Shown here one piece after another: positions 16,701 through 24,778 of a DNA stretch of 34,726 nt. A program made the position numbers and the translations under genes. The DNA comes from Chloroflexota bacterium (GTDB lineage Bacteria > Chloroflexota > Limnocylindria > P2-11E), in the NCBI GenBank assembly GCA_016191385.1, contig JACPOT010000013.1:1-34726 (forward strand), given 5' to 3'. The notes under the pieces were generated by a model. It worked only from the letters and a program-made list of their open reading frames with translations. It did not search any database and was not told the DNA's origin. Position 1 is the first letter of the stretch, and every line of letters begins with the position of its first letter.

Positions 16701-18534
16701 GGTCTGGATGGACACGCGCAACGGTGTCTGGTACGACCTGTACTTCAGCTCGCTCGCCGTGGGCGCGCCCAATTGGAGCGCGAACACCAAGATCAATGAC
16801 ATCGGCGGCAGCGCCTACAGCCCACGGATCACGGTCGACGGCTCCGGCAATGTGATGGTCGCGTGGTTCGAGAACAACTCGTATCCCAAGCGGATCCGGG
16901 TGAGGCGCCTTGCGGCGGGCAGTTCGACATGGACAGCCGCGAGCACATCGATCACCGATGCGGCGAGTCGGCCATGCGCGTACGAAATGGGCCTGGCAAC
17001 TCGTAGCGACGGTCTTTCTCAAGCTGCGTGGCCAGACTGTCGTGAGAGTGGGATGTGGTGGGCCCGTTCTATCTACGGCTCGACATACGATCCGATCACC
17101 GGGACCTGGCTGCCGTCGTCAAGGCTGAGCGAAGGCCTTCCAGCCGGCGCTTTCTGGCGGAGCGCTCCCGCCGTGGCCTTCGGCGGCTCCGAGATCGGTG
17201 CTGCGTGGCGTGACGATGGGGCCGGGAACCCAGACGTTCGGAGCAGTCACCGGTCTGCTGCCCCGCAGGGCGTTGACCACTTCGCGTATTCATTCGACGG
17301 GTTGACCCGATTGACGGCGGTCTCCGGCCCCTTGCCCGAGACCTTCACCCTCGATGCTGCGACCAACATTGCGACCCGCACCGGCCCGACCGCGACCTAC
17401 AGCTACGACACCGCGAACCGGATGACCGGCGACGGCTCACGAACGTACACGTGGAACGCGGCCGACCGCTTAGTGCAGCGTGGTGCTGACACCTTCAGCT
17501 ACGACGCTCTGGCTCGATTGACGTCCTCGACCGTATCGGGTTCGACCCGCACGTTCTCCTACGACGGCGATGGCCTCCTCACCAGCGCGACTCAAGGAGC
17601 AACGGCCGCTTATCTGTGGGACAGCACGAGCACACCGGCGGTCCTGCTCAAGGCGGGGACGGACCGGATCGTCTGGGGCCTCGGACCGCTCTATGGAGTG
17701 CGCGGGGACGGGACGACTTACACATTCGCCCGCGACGCGCTCGGCAGCGTCCGTGCGGAAGTTAACGGCGCCGGTACGGCGCAGAAGACCTTCCTCTACT
17801 CCGCGTTCGGCGAGCCTCAAGGGGCTCCCGCTGGAAGCTCCCCGACGCTCTTCGGCTTCGTTGGCGAGCTGCGCGATGCGTCGGGCCTTATCTACCTGCG
17901 CGCGCGCTGGTACGACCCGGCCACAGGCCGCTTCATGAGCAGGGATCCCGTCCCAGGAGACGCGACGATCCCGGTCTCTCTGAACGGGTACGCCTATGGA
18001 TACGGTGATCCGACGCGGTTCACCGATCCCTCCGGTCGGTGTGGTGGCCCGTTGCTCGCAGTCTGTATCGGCGCGATTGTCGGCGGCATTACGGGCGCTG
18101 CCGGAGCCGTGGCTCAGGGTGGATCGCTGGAGCAGGTCGCGGCGGCGACGGCCGTCGGAGCCCTCGGCGGCGCAGCAGTTGGCTACGGCGCGACGAGCGT
18201 GTGGGCTGGGGCCTTGATCGGTGCGGGGTCCGACCTCGTGGGTCAGATAATCACGACACGGGACTTCGGACGGGTGAACTGGGGGTCGGTCGCCGGCGCA
18301 GCGGCTGGCGGCGCGCTCGCGGCCTATGGGGGTCGGGAGACCCTTCGCGTGTTTGTTCAGGCCGACCGCGTGACGAGAGAGGCGGCAGCAGCCTTGATCG
18401 GGGTAGGCCCTTCGGCCGGACTGCCTCTCGTCCTCGGAGCGATCTGGGACGCTCTTCGTCGGGACTCGGGCGATCGCGGATTCATAGTCCCGCGCACTGG
18501 CGAAGGGCTCGATTATGCGGGAGCCGGCAAGTAG
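13297..18534 (+). CDS. RHS/YD-repeat protein, main body (DUF6531-like start, YD repeats, inserted repeat/propeller-like domain, RHS core, glycine-zipper C-terminus)
   Basis: DPVNLATGVFTARADDLAMPGRVLPLAFSRWYNS; many YDxxGxxT/S repeats; core LIYLRARWYDPATGRFMSRDP; annotated start is probably internal to the gene starting at 12215. Confidence 0.92.
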   Translation: MAVPGNTLGIDPDGAYSKDPVNLATGVFTARADDLAMPGRVLPLAFSRWYNSSDTTPGPLGPAWTHSYNSQVTDSGSSVEIRGGTGRRDVFTRSPDGTYAPPIGVFDTLVKNADSSFTLILRDQVRYEFSTTGSLTRIHEPAGNQITFGYVSGNLSTITDTSGRQTALTYDTASRLIQIQDLLARRVSYAYDAQGRLSTVTDRIGNQAGQDPLQHRWTYAYDGGTQRITTITDPDGRVIVTNTYDGQGRVTQQRDGLSALTQIAYAGSQTTVTDPRGHQTVYAFDSRMRILGQTDTVGSNTYALSYTYDAAGHRTSVTDRNGQRTDLTYDVRGNVLTKTDPQLDAQTPRFVTEFQYDARNNLIEALDARGFRTTMTYDATTDLLMRVDRQIDATTWAVTRYEYGDAADPGLPTRIISPRGNMGSQPDPAYSTTMSYDSAGNLIGRTDADGVTTTFVYDAVGRLTSLVDPAGNAPGGIPTEHTWTVSYDANDRELGRTDPLGHTIGYAYDRTGDRTSVTDRNGNVTSYTFDEDRRIATVAQRPDPTGQPTLVYTTSVTRDGNGNATRITQANGAITDYSYDAVDRLVAVTTHPTAQTNLVTSYILDGNGQPLSRTTGDGVTVSYAYDALTRLRSVSGPSLSITYSYDQVGHRTQMVDATGTTTYAYDGLGRVTQTAAPNGILTYGYDLDGNRTRLGYPGGDDVDYFFTPAGRLTHVTDWAGRLTSYTYASSGAVEYLDYANGMSATYAYDRAQRLTRLTNTVGSTIISDHVYTLDPEGDRTALDEFVQGITLPPAWTSSVRVNDDTGGAVQESPALALGPDDSAYLAWRDLRSGNGDVYFSSRAGGTETWSPNVKVSSDSGTRNQGPPSIAIDGSSKVYAVWQDERDNAVGATDSVLASQPSTTLPCCGSYYEFLGMTAPSVPDGWNLEEGDGLYVPPGVYSFDFQIDVFYDYGRIYGTTPEAEDFYVTGTIDSLSGAPTFSWLWDNYGRWRWTGTFTISADEGEGYFRLYIEQQDPGDSVDGWRASAQMTVSRISDPNIYFAKRDPATGTWSANIRVNDDTTSGFVQREPRISVRSDGGATAVWVDGRSTERNIYAAQLMPGANAWGTNRRVSDETASWKVAPDVAFAPDGTAYAVWMDTRNGVWYDLYFSSLAVGAPNWSANTKINDIGGSAYSPRITVDGSGNVMVAWFENNSYPKRIRVRRLAAGSSTWTAASTSITDAASRPCAYEMGLATRSDGLSQAAWPDCRESGMWWARSIYGSTYDPITGTWLPSSRLSEGLPAGAFWRSAPAVAFGGSEIGAAWRDDGAGNPDVRSSHRSAAPQGVDHFAYSFDGLTRLTAVSGPLPETFTLDAATNIATRTGPTATYSYDTANRMTGDGSRTYTWNAADRLVQRGADTFSYDALARLTSSTVSGSTRTFSYDGDGLLTSATQGATAAYLWDSTSTPAVLLKAGTDRIVWGLGPLYGVRGDGTTYTFARDALGSVRAEVNGAGTAQKTFLYSAFGEPQGAPAGSSPTLFGFVGELRDASGLIYLRARWYDPATGRFMSRDPVPGDATIPVSLNGYAYGYGDPTRFTDPSGRCGGPLLAVCIGAIVGGITGAAGAVAQGGSLEQVAAATAVGALGGAAVGYGATSVWAGALIGAGSDLVGQIITTRDFGRVNWGSVAGAAAGGALAAYGGRETLRVFVQADRVTREAAAALIGVGPSAGLPLVLGAIWDALRRDSGDRGFIVPRTGEGLDYAGAGK
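15655..17270 (+). other. Inserted Trp/Asp-rich repeat (beta-propeller-like) domain inside the YD-repeat barrel
   Basis: Repeated blocks VRVNDDTGG..ESPALALGPDDSAYLAWRDLRSGNGDVYFSSR / VKVSSDSG..PSIAIDGSSKVYAVWQDERDN / NIRVNDDT..EPRISVRSDGGATAVWVDGRSTERNIYAAQ / RVSDETA..APDVAFAPDGTAYAVWMDTRNGVWYDLYFSS / TKINDIGG..SPRITVDGSGNVMVAWFEN; YD repeats resume at DHFAYSFDGLTRLTAVSG. Confidence 0.75.
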
Positions 18535-18991
18535 GCTGATCTCGCCTGACTCGACCACCTTTGCCGAGAGACGCGTGCATCGGCTCCTGCGTCTTGGCAC
18601 GCCGTTGGGCGTCTTCTGGTTTGCGGCACTGCCAGTCCTACTCGCTGAGGTCAACCTTCAGGGCACGCTGTTCGTGATGGTGCTGTGCCTTATCAGCGGA
18701 CTGACCGGGGGCGTCGCGCTTTCGACCGCGCACGCGATCGAGGTCGTCTCGCAGGGTCTTCGGGTGCGCCAGCTGGTCCGAAGCCGCACGGTGACGTGGT
18801 CGGACATTGTTCTGGTGGAGAAGGCGGGCGCTTACCAGAACTCGGTCGTCCGGGTGGTCACCCGTGCAGGCGACTTTCTCGTTTTCAGATCGATCTCCGA
18901 CTTCGACCGGTTGATTCTCGTGCTGGAGCTGAGATCTCCGGTCGCGTTGAGCCGCATGCCGACCTGGCGCCGCCTACTTGTCCTGAAGTAG
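18515..18991 (+). CDS. Small membrane protein (two predicted TM helices followed by a PH-like soluble region); candidate immunity/partner of the RHS protein
   Basis: 158 aa; starts 20 nt inside the RHS 3' end; hydrophobic LGVFWFAALPVLLAEVNLQGTLFVMVLCLISGLTGGVAL then IEVVSQGLRVRQLVRSRTVTWSDIVLVEKAGAYQNSVVRVVTRAGDFLVFRSISDFDRLILVLE. Confidence 0.65.
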   Translation: MREPASRLISPDSTTFAERRVHRLLRLGTPLGVFWFAALPVLLAEVNLQGTLFVMVLCLISGLTGGVALSTAHAIEVVSQGLRVRQLVRSRTVTWSDIVLVEKAGAYQNSVVRVVTRAGDFLVFRSISDFDRLILVLELRSPVALSRMPTWRRLLVLK

Positions 18992-19049
18992 TTCGGCGGA
19001 TCGCGCCCGCTGCTCGATCATCGCCCCGCGCTGGGTTCCCGACCCATAG

Positions 19050-19736
19050 GTGGACGTGCAGGTGAGATCAATCCGGGGTGCCTTCCTCGGAGCCTCCTTT
19101 GCGTGCCTCGTCCTCGGTTGGGCCGCGTCGGAGACTAACGAGCACTACCGCCAGCGCGACTTCTTCTGTCTCTGGCAAGGTGCCCGGATCACAGCTGGCG
19201 GTGGCGACCCATATGACGAGACGGCATGGCGCGCGGAGACCTCCCAGCGAGAGCAGGACCTCGGCGCACCGGCGGGGTTCGCGTGCCCGCGCCGCTACTC
19301 ATATCCGCTCTGGACCGCGGTACTGATGCGTCCGTTCGGAGTGGTCCCGCTCGCCCTTGCCAGTAGCGCGTGGATGGCCCTCGCATTCACCTCGACGCTC
19401 GCCGGCATCGCCCTGTTGTGGACTGCGGTCGGCGGTCAAGCGCGCTTTGCCGGTGTGTTCGCCGCCATCGTGCTCACCTCGCAGCCGTTCTGGGTGCTCG
19501 TGGTCGGCGGCCAGGTCTCCGGCGTCCTCCTGGCTCTTGTAGGCCTCGGGGTCTGGTCTCTTTCACGTCAGCGTGAGGGCCTCGGTGCGGCGGCGCTGAC
19601 GGCTCTTCTGATCAAGCCGCAGGTCGCGGGGATCTTCGTTCCGGCCGTCGTCCTCCACCGGCTCATCGCTCAACGCCCGGGAGTCGTGGCCAGCTCCGCG
19701 GTGGTCGCACTGGTCCTGCTCGCCATGCGCTCGTGA
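19050..19736 (+). CDS. GT87/DUF2029-like membrane glycosyltransferase, N-terminal fragment
   Basis: YRQRDFFCLWQGARITAGGGDPYD..YSYPLWTAVLMRPFG..PFWVLVVGGQVSGVLLALVGLGVWSL..LLIKPQVAGIF; resembles the intact paralog at 28607-29740 but stops early. Confidence 0.7.
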   Translation: MDVQVRSIRGAFLGASFACLVLGWAASETNEHYRQRDFFCLWQGARITAGGGDPYDETAWRAETSQREQDLGAPAGFACPRRYSYPLWTAVLMRPFGVVPLALASSAWMALAFTSTLAGIALLWTAVGGQARFAGVFAAIVLTSQPFWVLVVGGQVSGVLLALVGLGVWSLSRQREGLGAAALTALLIKPQVAGIFVPAVVLHRLIAQRPGVVASSAVVALVLLAMRS

Positions 19737-20095
19737 CGGTGGCCGTGCTCCGGCGCGACCCCGGTCCGGTGCGCTTCGCAGCCCTGGCGCTCCCTTTCTC
19801 GCTCCTTCTGATGCCGTACATGTGGAGCTACGACTTTCTGGTCCTGGCATTTCCGTGGGCGGTCACCCTCGCGGCCGCACAGCAGGCCTCAGCGCCGTCG
19901 CGACCGCTGATCCTGTTCGGGCTCGCCGTCGTCGCGAGCGTATTGCCCTGGTCCCTCTACGCGGTCGGTCTCGAGCGAGGACAGGAGACCCTGAGCGCGC
20001 TCATTCCGGCTGCGACCGCGATCCTGGCCGCTATCGCGCTGAGGCGAGCAATGGACCCCAGTCAGGTCACGCGAACTGCCGCGCACGTGCGTTAG
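19733..20095 (+). CDS. GT87/DUF2029-like C-terminal fragment
   Basis: LALPFSLLLMPYMWSYDFLVLAFPWAVTLAA aligns by eye with LLLPLGALVVPYFQSYDHLLLALPWAYIA of the paralog; different phase from the upstream fragment, GTGA overlap. Confidence 0.65.
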   Translation: MTVAVLRRDPGPVRFAALALPFSLLLMPYMWSYDFLVLAFPWAVTLAAAQQASAPSRPLILFGLAVVASVLPWSLYAVGLERGQETLSALIPAATAILAAIALRRAMDPSQVTRTAAHVR

Positions 20096-21774
20096 CCGGC
20101 CGCGGCCCTCCGCGCGCCGCCGCGACGCCCGCGACCGCCGCGGGATCCGCGCCGCGTCTTCCTCTTGGGCGGGCCACCGTCGCTGGCCGCGGGGACGATC
20201 CCGCTCGCGTCGGGAAGCGGTAGCGGCACCGCGAGCGGCGCGAGCGGCATGGCGGCCTCGGCCACCGGCGTCTGCTCGAGGAGATCGAACTCCCCGAGGA
20301 CCGCGCGCGCTTCGAGGTGAGCCGGGTCCATCACGTAGCCGGCCCGCTTGCCGTGCTCCTGCGCGCGCATGAGGCCACGCTGCACCGCGCCCTGGAGGAC
20401 ACGCTCGATGCGCTCGCCCTCCACGCGCGCGAGGAGCTCCGCGAACAGCGCCGCGTTCACCCAGCCGGTCGTGTCGTCCTTGGCCCGCGTCGCGTGCACG
20501 AAGTTGAAGAGGTGCACGACCGACACCGCGGGACGCTTGGCGTACTCGACGAGCGGGTGCCCGTCGGCGAGCCAGCACATCGTGATCTGCTTCCCGTCGC
20601 GCTGGACCTGCTCGGTCATGATCGCGCCGCGCTCCTCGGCGATGCTGAAGAGCGTCTCGAGGAGGATGCGCCGCGCCGACCGGCCGCGCGCGACGCCGCC
20701 GGGCTGCTCCGCGCGCGAGAGTGGATCGAGCACGGCCTCCACTGCCGGCACGCGCCGCGCGTCGGTGGTCACGCTCTCGATGCGCCGCAGCACGCGGACC
20801 AGGTGGAAGAACGTCTCCGCTACGAGGGGTGAGGTGACCTCGGGCCGGATGAGCATGTTCGCTTTCGCGCGGGAGCGGCCCACCGATCGCGCGGCGACGT
20901 GACCCTGCTCCACAGCGGCGTCGATGCGCTGCTCGAGGACCGTGGACGCTTCCTTCTCCGAGAGCGGCACGACCCCGGACACGAAGTCGCTCCGCTTCAC
21001 CTCGCGTGCGCGCAGTGCGACGAGCTGGTCGAGCAGCAAGACCGCGAGCCGCCGCTGCTCCTTCTCGGACTCGGGTTCGCCGGTGGGCACGACCGCGGGT
21101 ACGGTCGGAGCGCTTCGCGCCGCCTCGACGGGCCGGCGTCCGCGGCCGCCGCGTGTCCGGCGCGCGCGATCGCCGCCCGGGACCGTGCGCACCGCCGCGG
21201 GGAGCTCGCGCTCCGCGCGGTCCTGCTGCGTGTCATCCGCGCGGAGGCCCGTCCCGGAGCGGGTCCAGCGCGCCTCGGGGATGAGATCCTCGAGCAGGAA
21301 GACGTCGTCGCGCAGGTACGGCGACTCGCGCAGCTCGTTCGCGAGCGACTGATCGCCCGCGACGAGGTAGACGTGCTTGTCCTCGTCCTTCAGCGCCTTG
21401 CACAGGGCGTTGAGGTCACGGTCGCCCGACACGATGAACCAGGTGTCGATGTCGGGACGGTCCTTGTAGAGGAGCTTCATCGCGCGGGTGATGAGCACGG
21501 CGTCGGAACGGCCCTTGAGGAGCCGCCCGCTCATCCGTTGCGCGACGGCGATGGGCTCGATGCCGGTGAACTCGAGCGCCATGAGAAGGGTCTCGTCCTG
21601 GGATGAGACCTCCTGACCGAAGATGGCGAGCTTGACCCGAACGGGTCCGAAGCTCGCGGCCTTGGTGAGGATGGCCTGCAGGATCGAGAGGGTCGACGGC
21701 AGCGGTCCTTCGGTGTGCTGCCGCATCGTGTAATAGACGTTCTCCCAGTCAATGAGGAGAGCGACGTCGGGCAT
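20092..21774 (-). CDS. NYN-domain (LabA/DUF88-like PIN fold) protein with long C-terminal extension and Arg/Gly-rich tail
   Basis: VALLIDWENVYY, GRSDAVLITRAMKLLYKDRPDIDTWFIVSGDRDLNALCKALKDEDKHVYLVAG; tail KRKTRRGSRGGRGRRGGARRAAAG. Confidence 0.88.
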   Translation of the reverse strand: MPDVALLIDWENVYYTMRQHTEGPLPSTLSILQAILTKAASFGPVRVKLAIFGQEVSSQDETLLMALEFTGIEPIAVAQRMSGRLLKGRSDAVLITRAMKLLYKDRPDIDTWFIVSGDRDLNALCKALKDEDKHVYLVAGDQSLANELRESPYLRDDVFLLEDLIPEARWTRSGTGLRADDTQQDRAERELPAAVRTVPGGDRARRTRGGRGRRPVEAARSAPTVPAVVPTGEPESEKEQRRLAVLLLDQLVALRAREVKRSDFVSGVVPLSEKEASTVLEQRIDAAVEQGHVAARSVGRSRAKANMLIRPEVTSPLVAETFFHLVRVLRRIESVTTDARRVPAVEAVLDPLSRAEQPGGVARGRSARRILLETLFSIAEERGAIMTEQVQRDGKQITMCWLADGHPLVEYAKRPAVSVVHLFNFVHATRAKDDTTGWVNAALFAELLARVEGERIERVLQGAVQRGLMRAQEHGKRAGYVMDPAHLEARAVLGEFDLLEQTPVAEAAMPLAPLAVPLPLPDASGIVPAASDGGPPKRKTRRGSRGGRGRRGGARRAAAG

Positions 21775-21947
21775 GCGTATGTCCTTTCAACGCGCGCCAG
21801 GACGATCCGGGTCGCGCTCTGTGACAGCGCACGTGCCGCCCGCCCCATCGATGGACCTCGGGGTGAGGTCTCGAGGCGCCAAAGCTCTCCTGCGCATCTC
21901 ATGGATGCGACGGCCGTCGCGCGCGCTGTGCTGGATACATTCTATGC

Positions 21948-23372
21948 GTGCTTCCCCTCCGTGACCTCGTCGAGGCCGCGCGCATGCGCGGCGCGGAGTA
22001 CGCCGACGCGCGCTGGGTCGAGCGCGAGCAGGAGTCCGTCGACGTCAAGGACGGCGAGGTCGAGGGCCTCGACCGCTCGCGCGACCGGGGCATCGGCCTG
22101 CGCGTGCTCGCCGGCGGCGCGTGGGGGTTCGCCGCGACGGATCGGACCAGCGACGCGGCGCTCCGCGAGCTCGTCGACGGGGCCTGCGCGCGCGCCGTCG
22201 CGTCGGCGAGCGTGCACCGCGAGCCGGTGCGGCTCGCCCCCCAGGCGGCGCAGCGCGGCACCTATCGCACGCCGTTCCGCACCGATCCGTTCACCGTGCC
22301 GGTGAAGCAGCGAGTCGAGCTGCTGCGGGCGACCGACGCCGCACTCAAGGGCCCGAACGCGCGGACGCGGCGTAGCGGGGTGACGGCGTTCCGCGCGCGC
22401 AAGCGGCTCGTCACGAGCGAGGGCACGGACGTGGAGCAGGAGATCGTCGAGACCGCGACGACCCTGTCGGTGCTGGCGGTGAAGGCAGGCGCGAAACCCG
22501 CGCTGCGGTCCGACATGCGCAACGCGCGCCAGGCGGGGTGGGAGTTCGTGGAGTCCGAGGACCTGCCCGCGCGGGCCGCGCGCTATCGCGACGACGTCGA
22601 GGCGATCCTCGACGCCCCTCTCGCGACCGCGAGACCGACGACGGTGATCCTCGACCAGCCCTTCCTCGCGCTCCTCGTGCACGAGTCGTGCGGGCACCCC
22701 ACGGAATCCGACCGCGTCCTCGAGCACGAGGTCGCGTTCGCGGGGACGTCGTTCATGTGGCCCGCCGACCGCGGGAAGCTTCGCTACGGGTCGGAGCACG
22801 TCTCCATCACGGCCGACGCGACCGTGCCGGGTGGGATGGGCACGTTCGGCTGGGACGACGATGGCGTGCCGGCGAAGCGCACGCGGCTCATCGAGCGCGG
22901 CATCTTCATCGGCTACCTCTCATCGCGCGAGACCGCCGGTGCGCTCGGGATCCCGGAGAGCGGCGGGTCCGCGCGGGCAGAGGGCTGGCAGCACTTCCCG
23001 ATCGTCCGGATGGTGAACGTGAGCCTCGAGCCGGGCCCGCGGACGTTCGACGACCTCGTCCGCGAGGTCGATGACGGCCTGCTGCTCCAGTCGCCCGCCT
23101 CGTATTCGCTCGACGAGAAGCGGCAGAACTTCCACTTCAGCGCGCAGGTCGCGCGGATCATCAAGAACGGTGAGGTCCAGGGGCACGTGCGCGGCGTCGC
23201 GTTCCAGTCCTACACGCCCGAGTTCTGGGGCCGCTGCGACGGCTGCGCCGACGACTGGCAGCTCCACGGCTTCCTCACCTGTGCGAAGGGCGAGCCCCTC
23301 CAGCTCATGCGCGTCGCGCACGGCGCGCCGCACGCGCGCTTCCGGGACCTGCCCCTGGAAGTGGTGCCCTGA
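21948..23372 (+). CDS. tldD: TldD/PmbA family metalloprotease, TldD-like
   Basis: LLVHESCGHPTESDRVLEHEVAFAGTSFM metal-binding motif; TldD-like GTFGWDDDGVPAKRTRLIERGIFIGYLSSRETA. Confidence 0.88.
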   Translation: MLPLRDLVEAARMRGAEYADARWVEREQESVDVKDGEVEGLDRSRDRGIGLRVLAGGAWGFAATDRTSDAALRELVDGACARAVASASVHREPVRLAPQAAQRGTYRTPFRTDPFTVPVKQRVELLRATDAALKGPNARTRRSGVTAFRARKRLVTSEGTDVEQEIVETATTLSVLAVKAGAKPALRSDMRNARQAGWEFVESEDLPARAARYRDDVEAILDAPLATARPTTVILDQPFLALLVHESCGHPTESDRVLEHEVAFAGTSFMWPADRGKLRYGSEHVSITADATVPGGMGTFGWDDDGVPAKRTRLIERGIFIGYLSSRETAGALGIPESGGSARAEGWQHFPIVRMVNVSLEPGPRTFDDLVREVDDGLLLQSPASYSLDEKRQNFHFSAQVARIIKNGEVQGHVRGVAFQSYTPEFWGRCDGCADDWQLHGFLTCAKGEPLQLMRVAHGAPHARFRDLPLEVVP

Positions 23373-23419
23373 CGCGCGGCGAACCTCCGGCCGCCGATCG
23401 CGTAGCGTCGGCTGCCGGG

Positions 23420-24778
23420 TTGATCGGCGCCGACGCTCTGCTCGACCCGTTGCGCACAGCGCTGCGCGACGCGCCCGCGGACGAAGCCGAGCTCTGCGTG
23501 CATCGTCGCCGCGCCGCCGTCACGCGCTATGCGCGCAGCCAGATCCACCAGAACGCCGCCTCCGACGAGATCCACGTCCACGCCCGGGCCATCGTCGGCA
23601 AGGCCCTCGGTGTCGTGACCACGAACTCACTGGTGCCCGAGGACCTCCGCCGCGCGCTCGCCGAGAGCGCGGAGACCGCGCGGCACCTGCCCGCGAACGA
23701 CGACTGGCCGGGCTTCGCCGCGCCGGAGCCGTACGGCGAGCCGCGCGCGTTCGATGCGCGCACCGCGGACGCGGAGGCCACGATGCAGGCGCAGGCCATC
23801 GGGATCATCTGTGAGCGCGCGACGACGGCCCGGATGCGCGTCGCGGGGACGCACCACCTCGATCTCACCGAGGACGCCGTGGCGAACTCCCACGGGATCG
23901 CCGCGTACGCGCCCGCGACCGTCGCGTACTTGCGCGCGCTCGCGCAGAGCGACGTCGGGAGCGGCTACGCCGAGGACCTCGCGAGCCGCATCGAGGCCCT
24001 CGACCCCAGGGATGTCGCCGAGCGCGCCATCCGCAAGTGCGCGCTCGACCGCGACCGGCGCACGCTCGAGCCCGGTGATCACGAGGCCGTGTTCGAAGAG
24101 CTCGCGGTCGCGGAGATCCTCCGTGTCATGTCGCTCAGCGGCCTCGGCGCGCAGTCCGTCCGCGAGGGCCGTTCGTTCATGAGCGGCCGCATCGGCGAGG
24201 CCGTCACGGGCCCGCGCTTCACGCTCCACGACGACGCACTCGACCCGCGCACGCTCGCGATCCCCTTCGACGTCGAAGGGACGCCGAAGCAGCGCGTCAC
24301 GCTGATCGACCGCGGCATCGCGCGGTCACCGGTGTACGACCGCACCACCGCGAAGCAGATGGGAACGCGCTCGACGGGTCATGCCGCGGACCCCTCGCGC
24401 TACGCGACGGGTGGCCACGCCGCCAACCTGACCATGGAGGGCGGCACGGCGACGCGTGAGGAGCTCATCGGAGCCGTGAAGCGAGGCGTCCTCATCACGC
24501 GCTTTCACTACACGAACATCCCGGACCCGCGGAGCGCGGTCATGACGGGGACCTCGCGAGACGGCACCTTCCTGATCGAGGACGGCCGCATCGTCGCGGC
24601 CCTGGCGAATGTGCGCTACACGATGAGCGCGCTCGACCTCTTCGCGGGCATAGAGCTGCTCGGCAAGCAGCGCCTCGCGCGCGACTGGTGGTCGTCCAAC
24701 GGGATGGGCTCCGTCGTCTCGCTGTGCCCGCCGGTGAAGGTCGCGCGCGCGACCATCACGGGGTCGTCGCCGACCTAG
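23420..24778 (+). CDS. tldE: TldD/PmbA family protein, TldE/PmbA-like
   Basis: Downstream of tldD; RFTLHDDALDPRTLAIPFDVEGTPKQRVTLIDRGIARSPVYDRTTA and TRFHYTNIPDPRSAVMTGTSRDGTFLIEDG; lacks HExxxH. Confidence 0.88.
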   Translation: MIGADALLDPLRTALRDAPADEAELCVHRRRAAVTRYARSQIHQNAASDEIHVHARAIVGKALGVVTTNSLVPEDLRRALAESAETARHLPANDDWPGFAAPEPYGEPRAFDARTADAEATMQAQAIGIICERATTARMRVAGTHHLDLTEDAVANSHGIAAYAPATVAYLRALAQSDVGSGYAEDLASRIEALDPRDVAERAIRKCALDRDRRTLEPGDHEAVFEELAVAEILRVMSLSGLGAQSVREGRSFMSGRIGEAVTGPRFTLHDDALDPRTLAIPFDVEGTPKQRVTLIDRGIARSPVYDRTTAKQMGTRSTGHAADPSRYATGGHAANLTMEGGTATREELIGAVKRGVLITRFHYTNIPDPRSAVMTGTSRDGTFLIEDGRIVAALANVRYTMSALDLFAGIELLGKQRLARDWWSSNGMGSVVSLCPPVKVARATITGSSPT

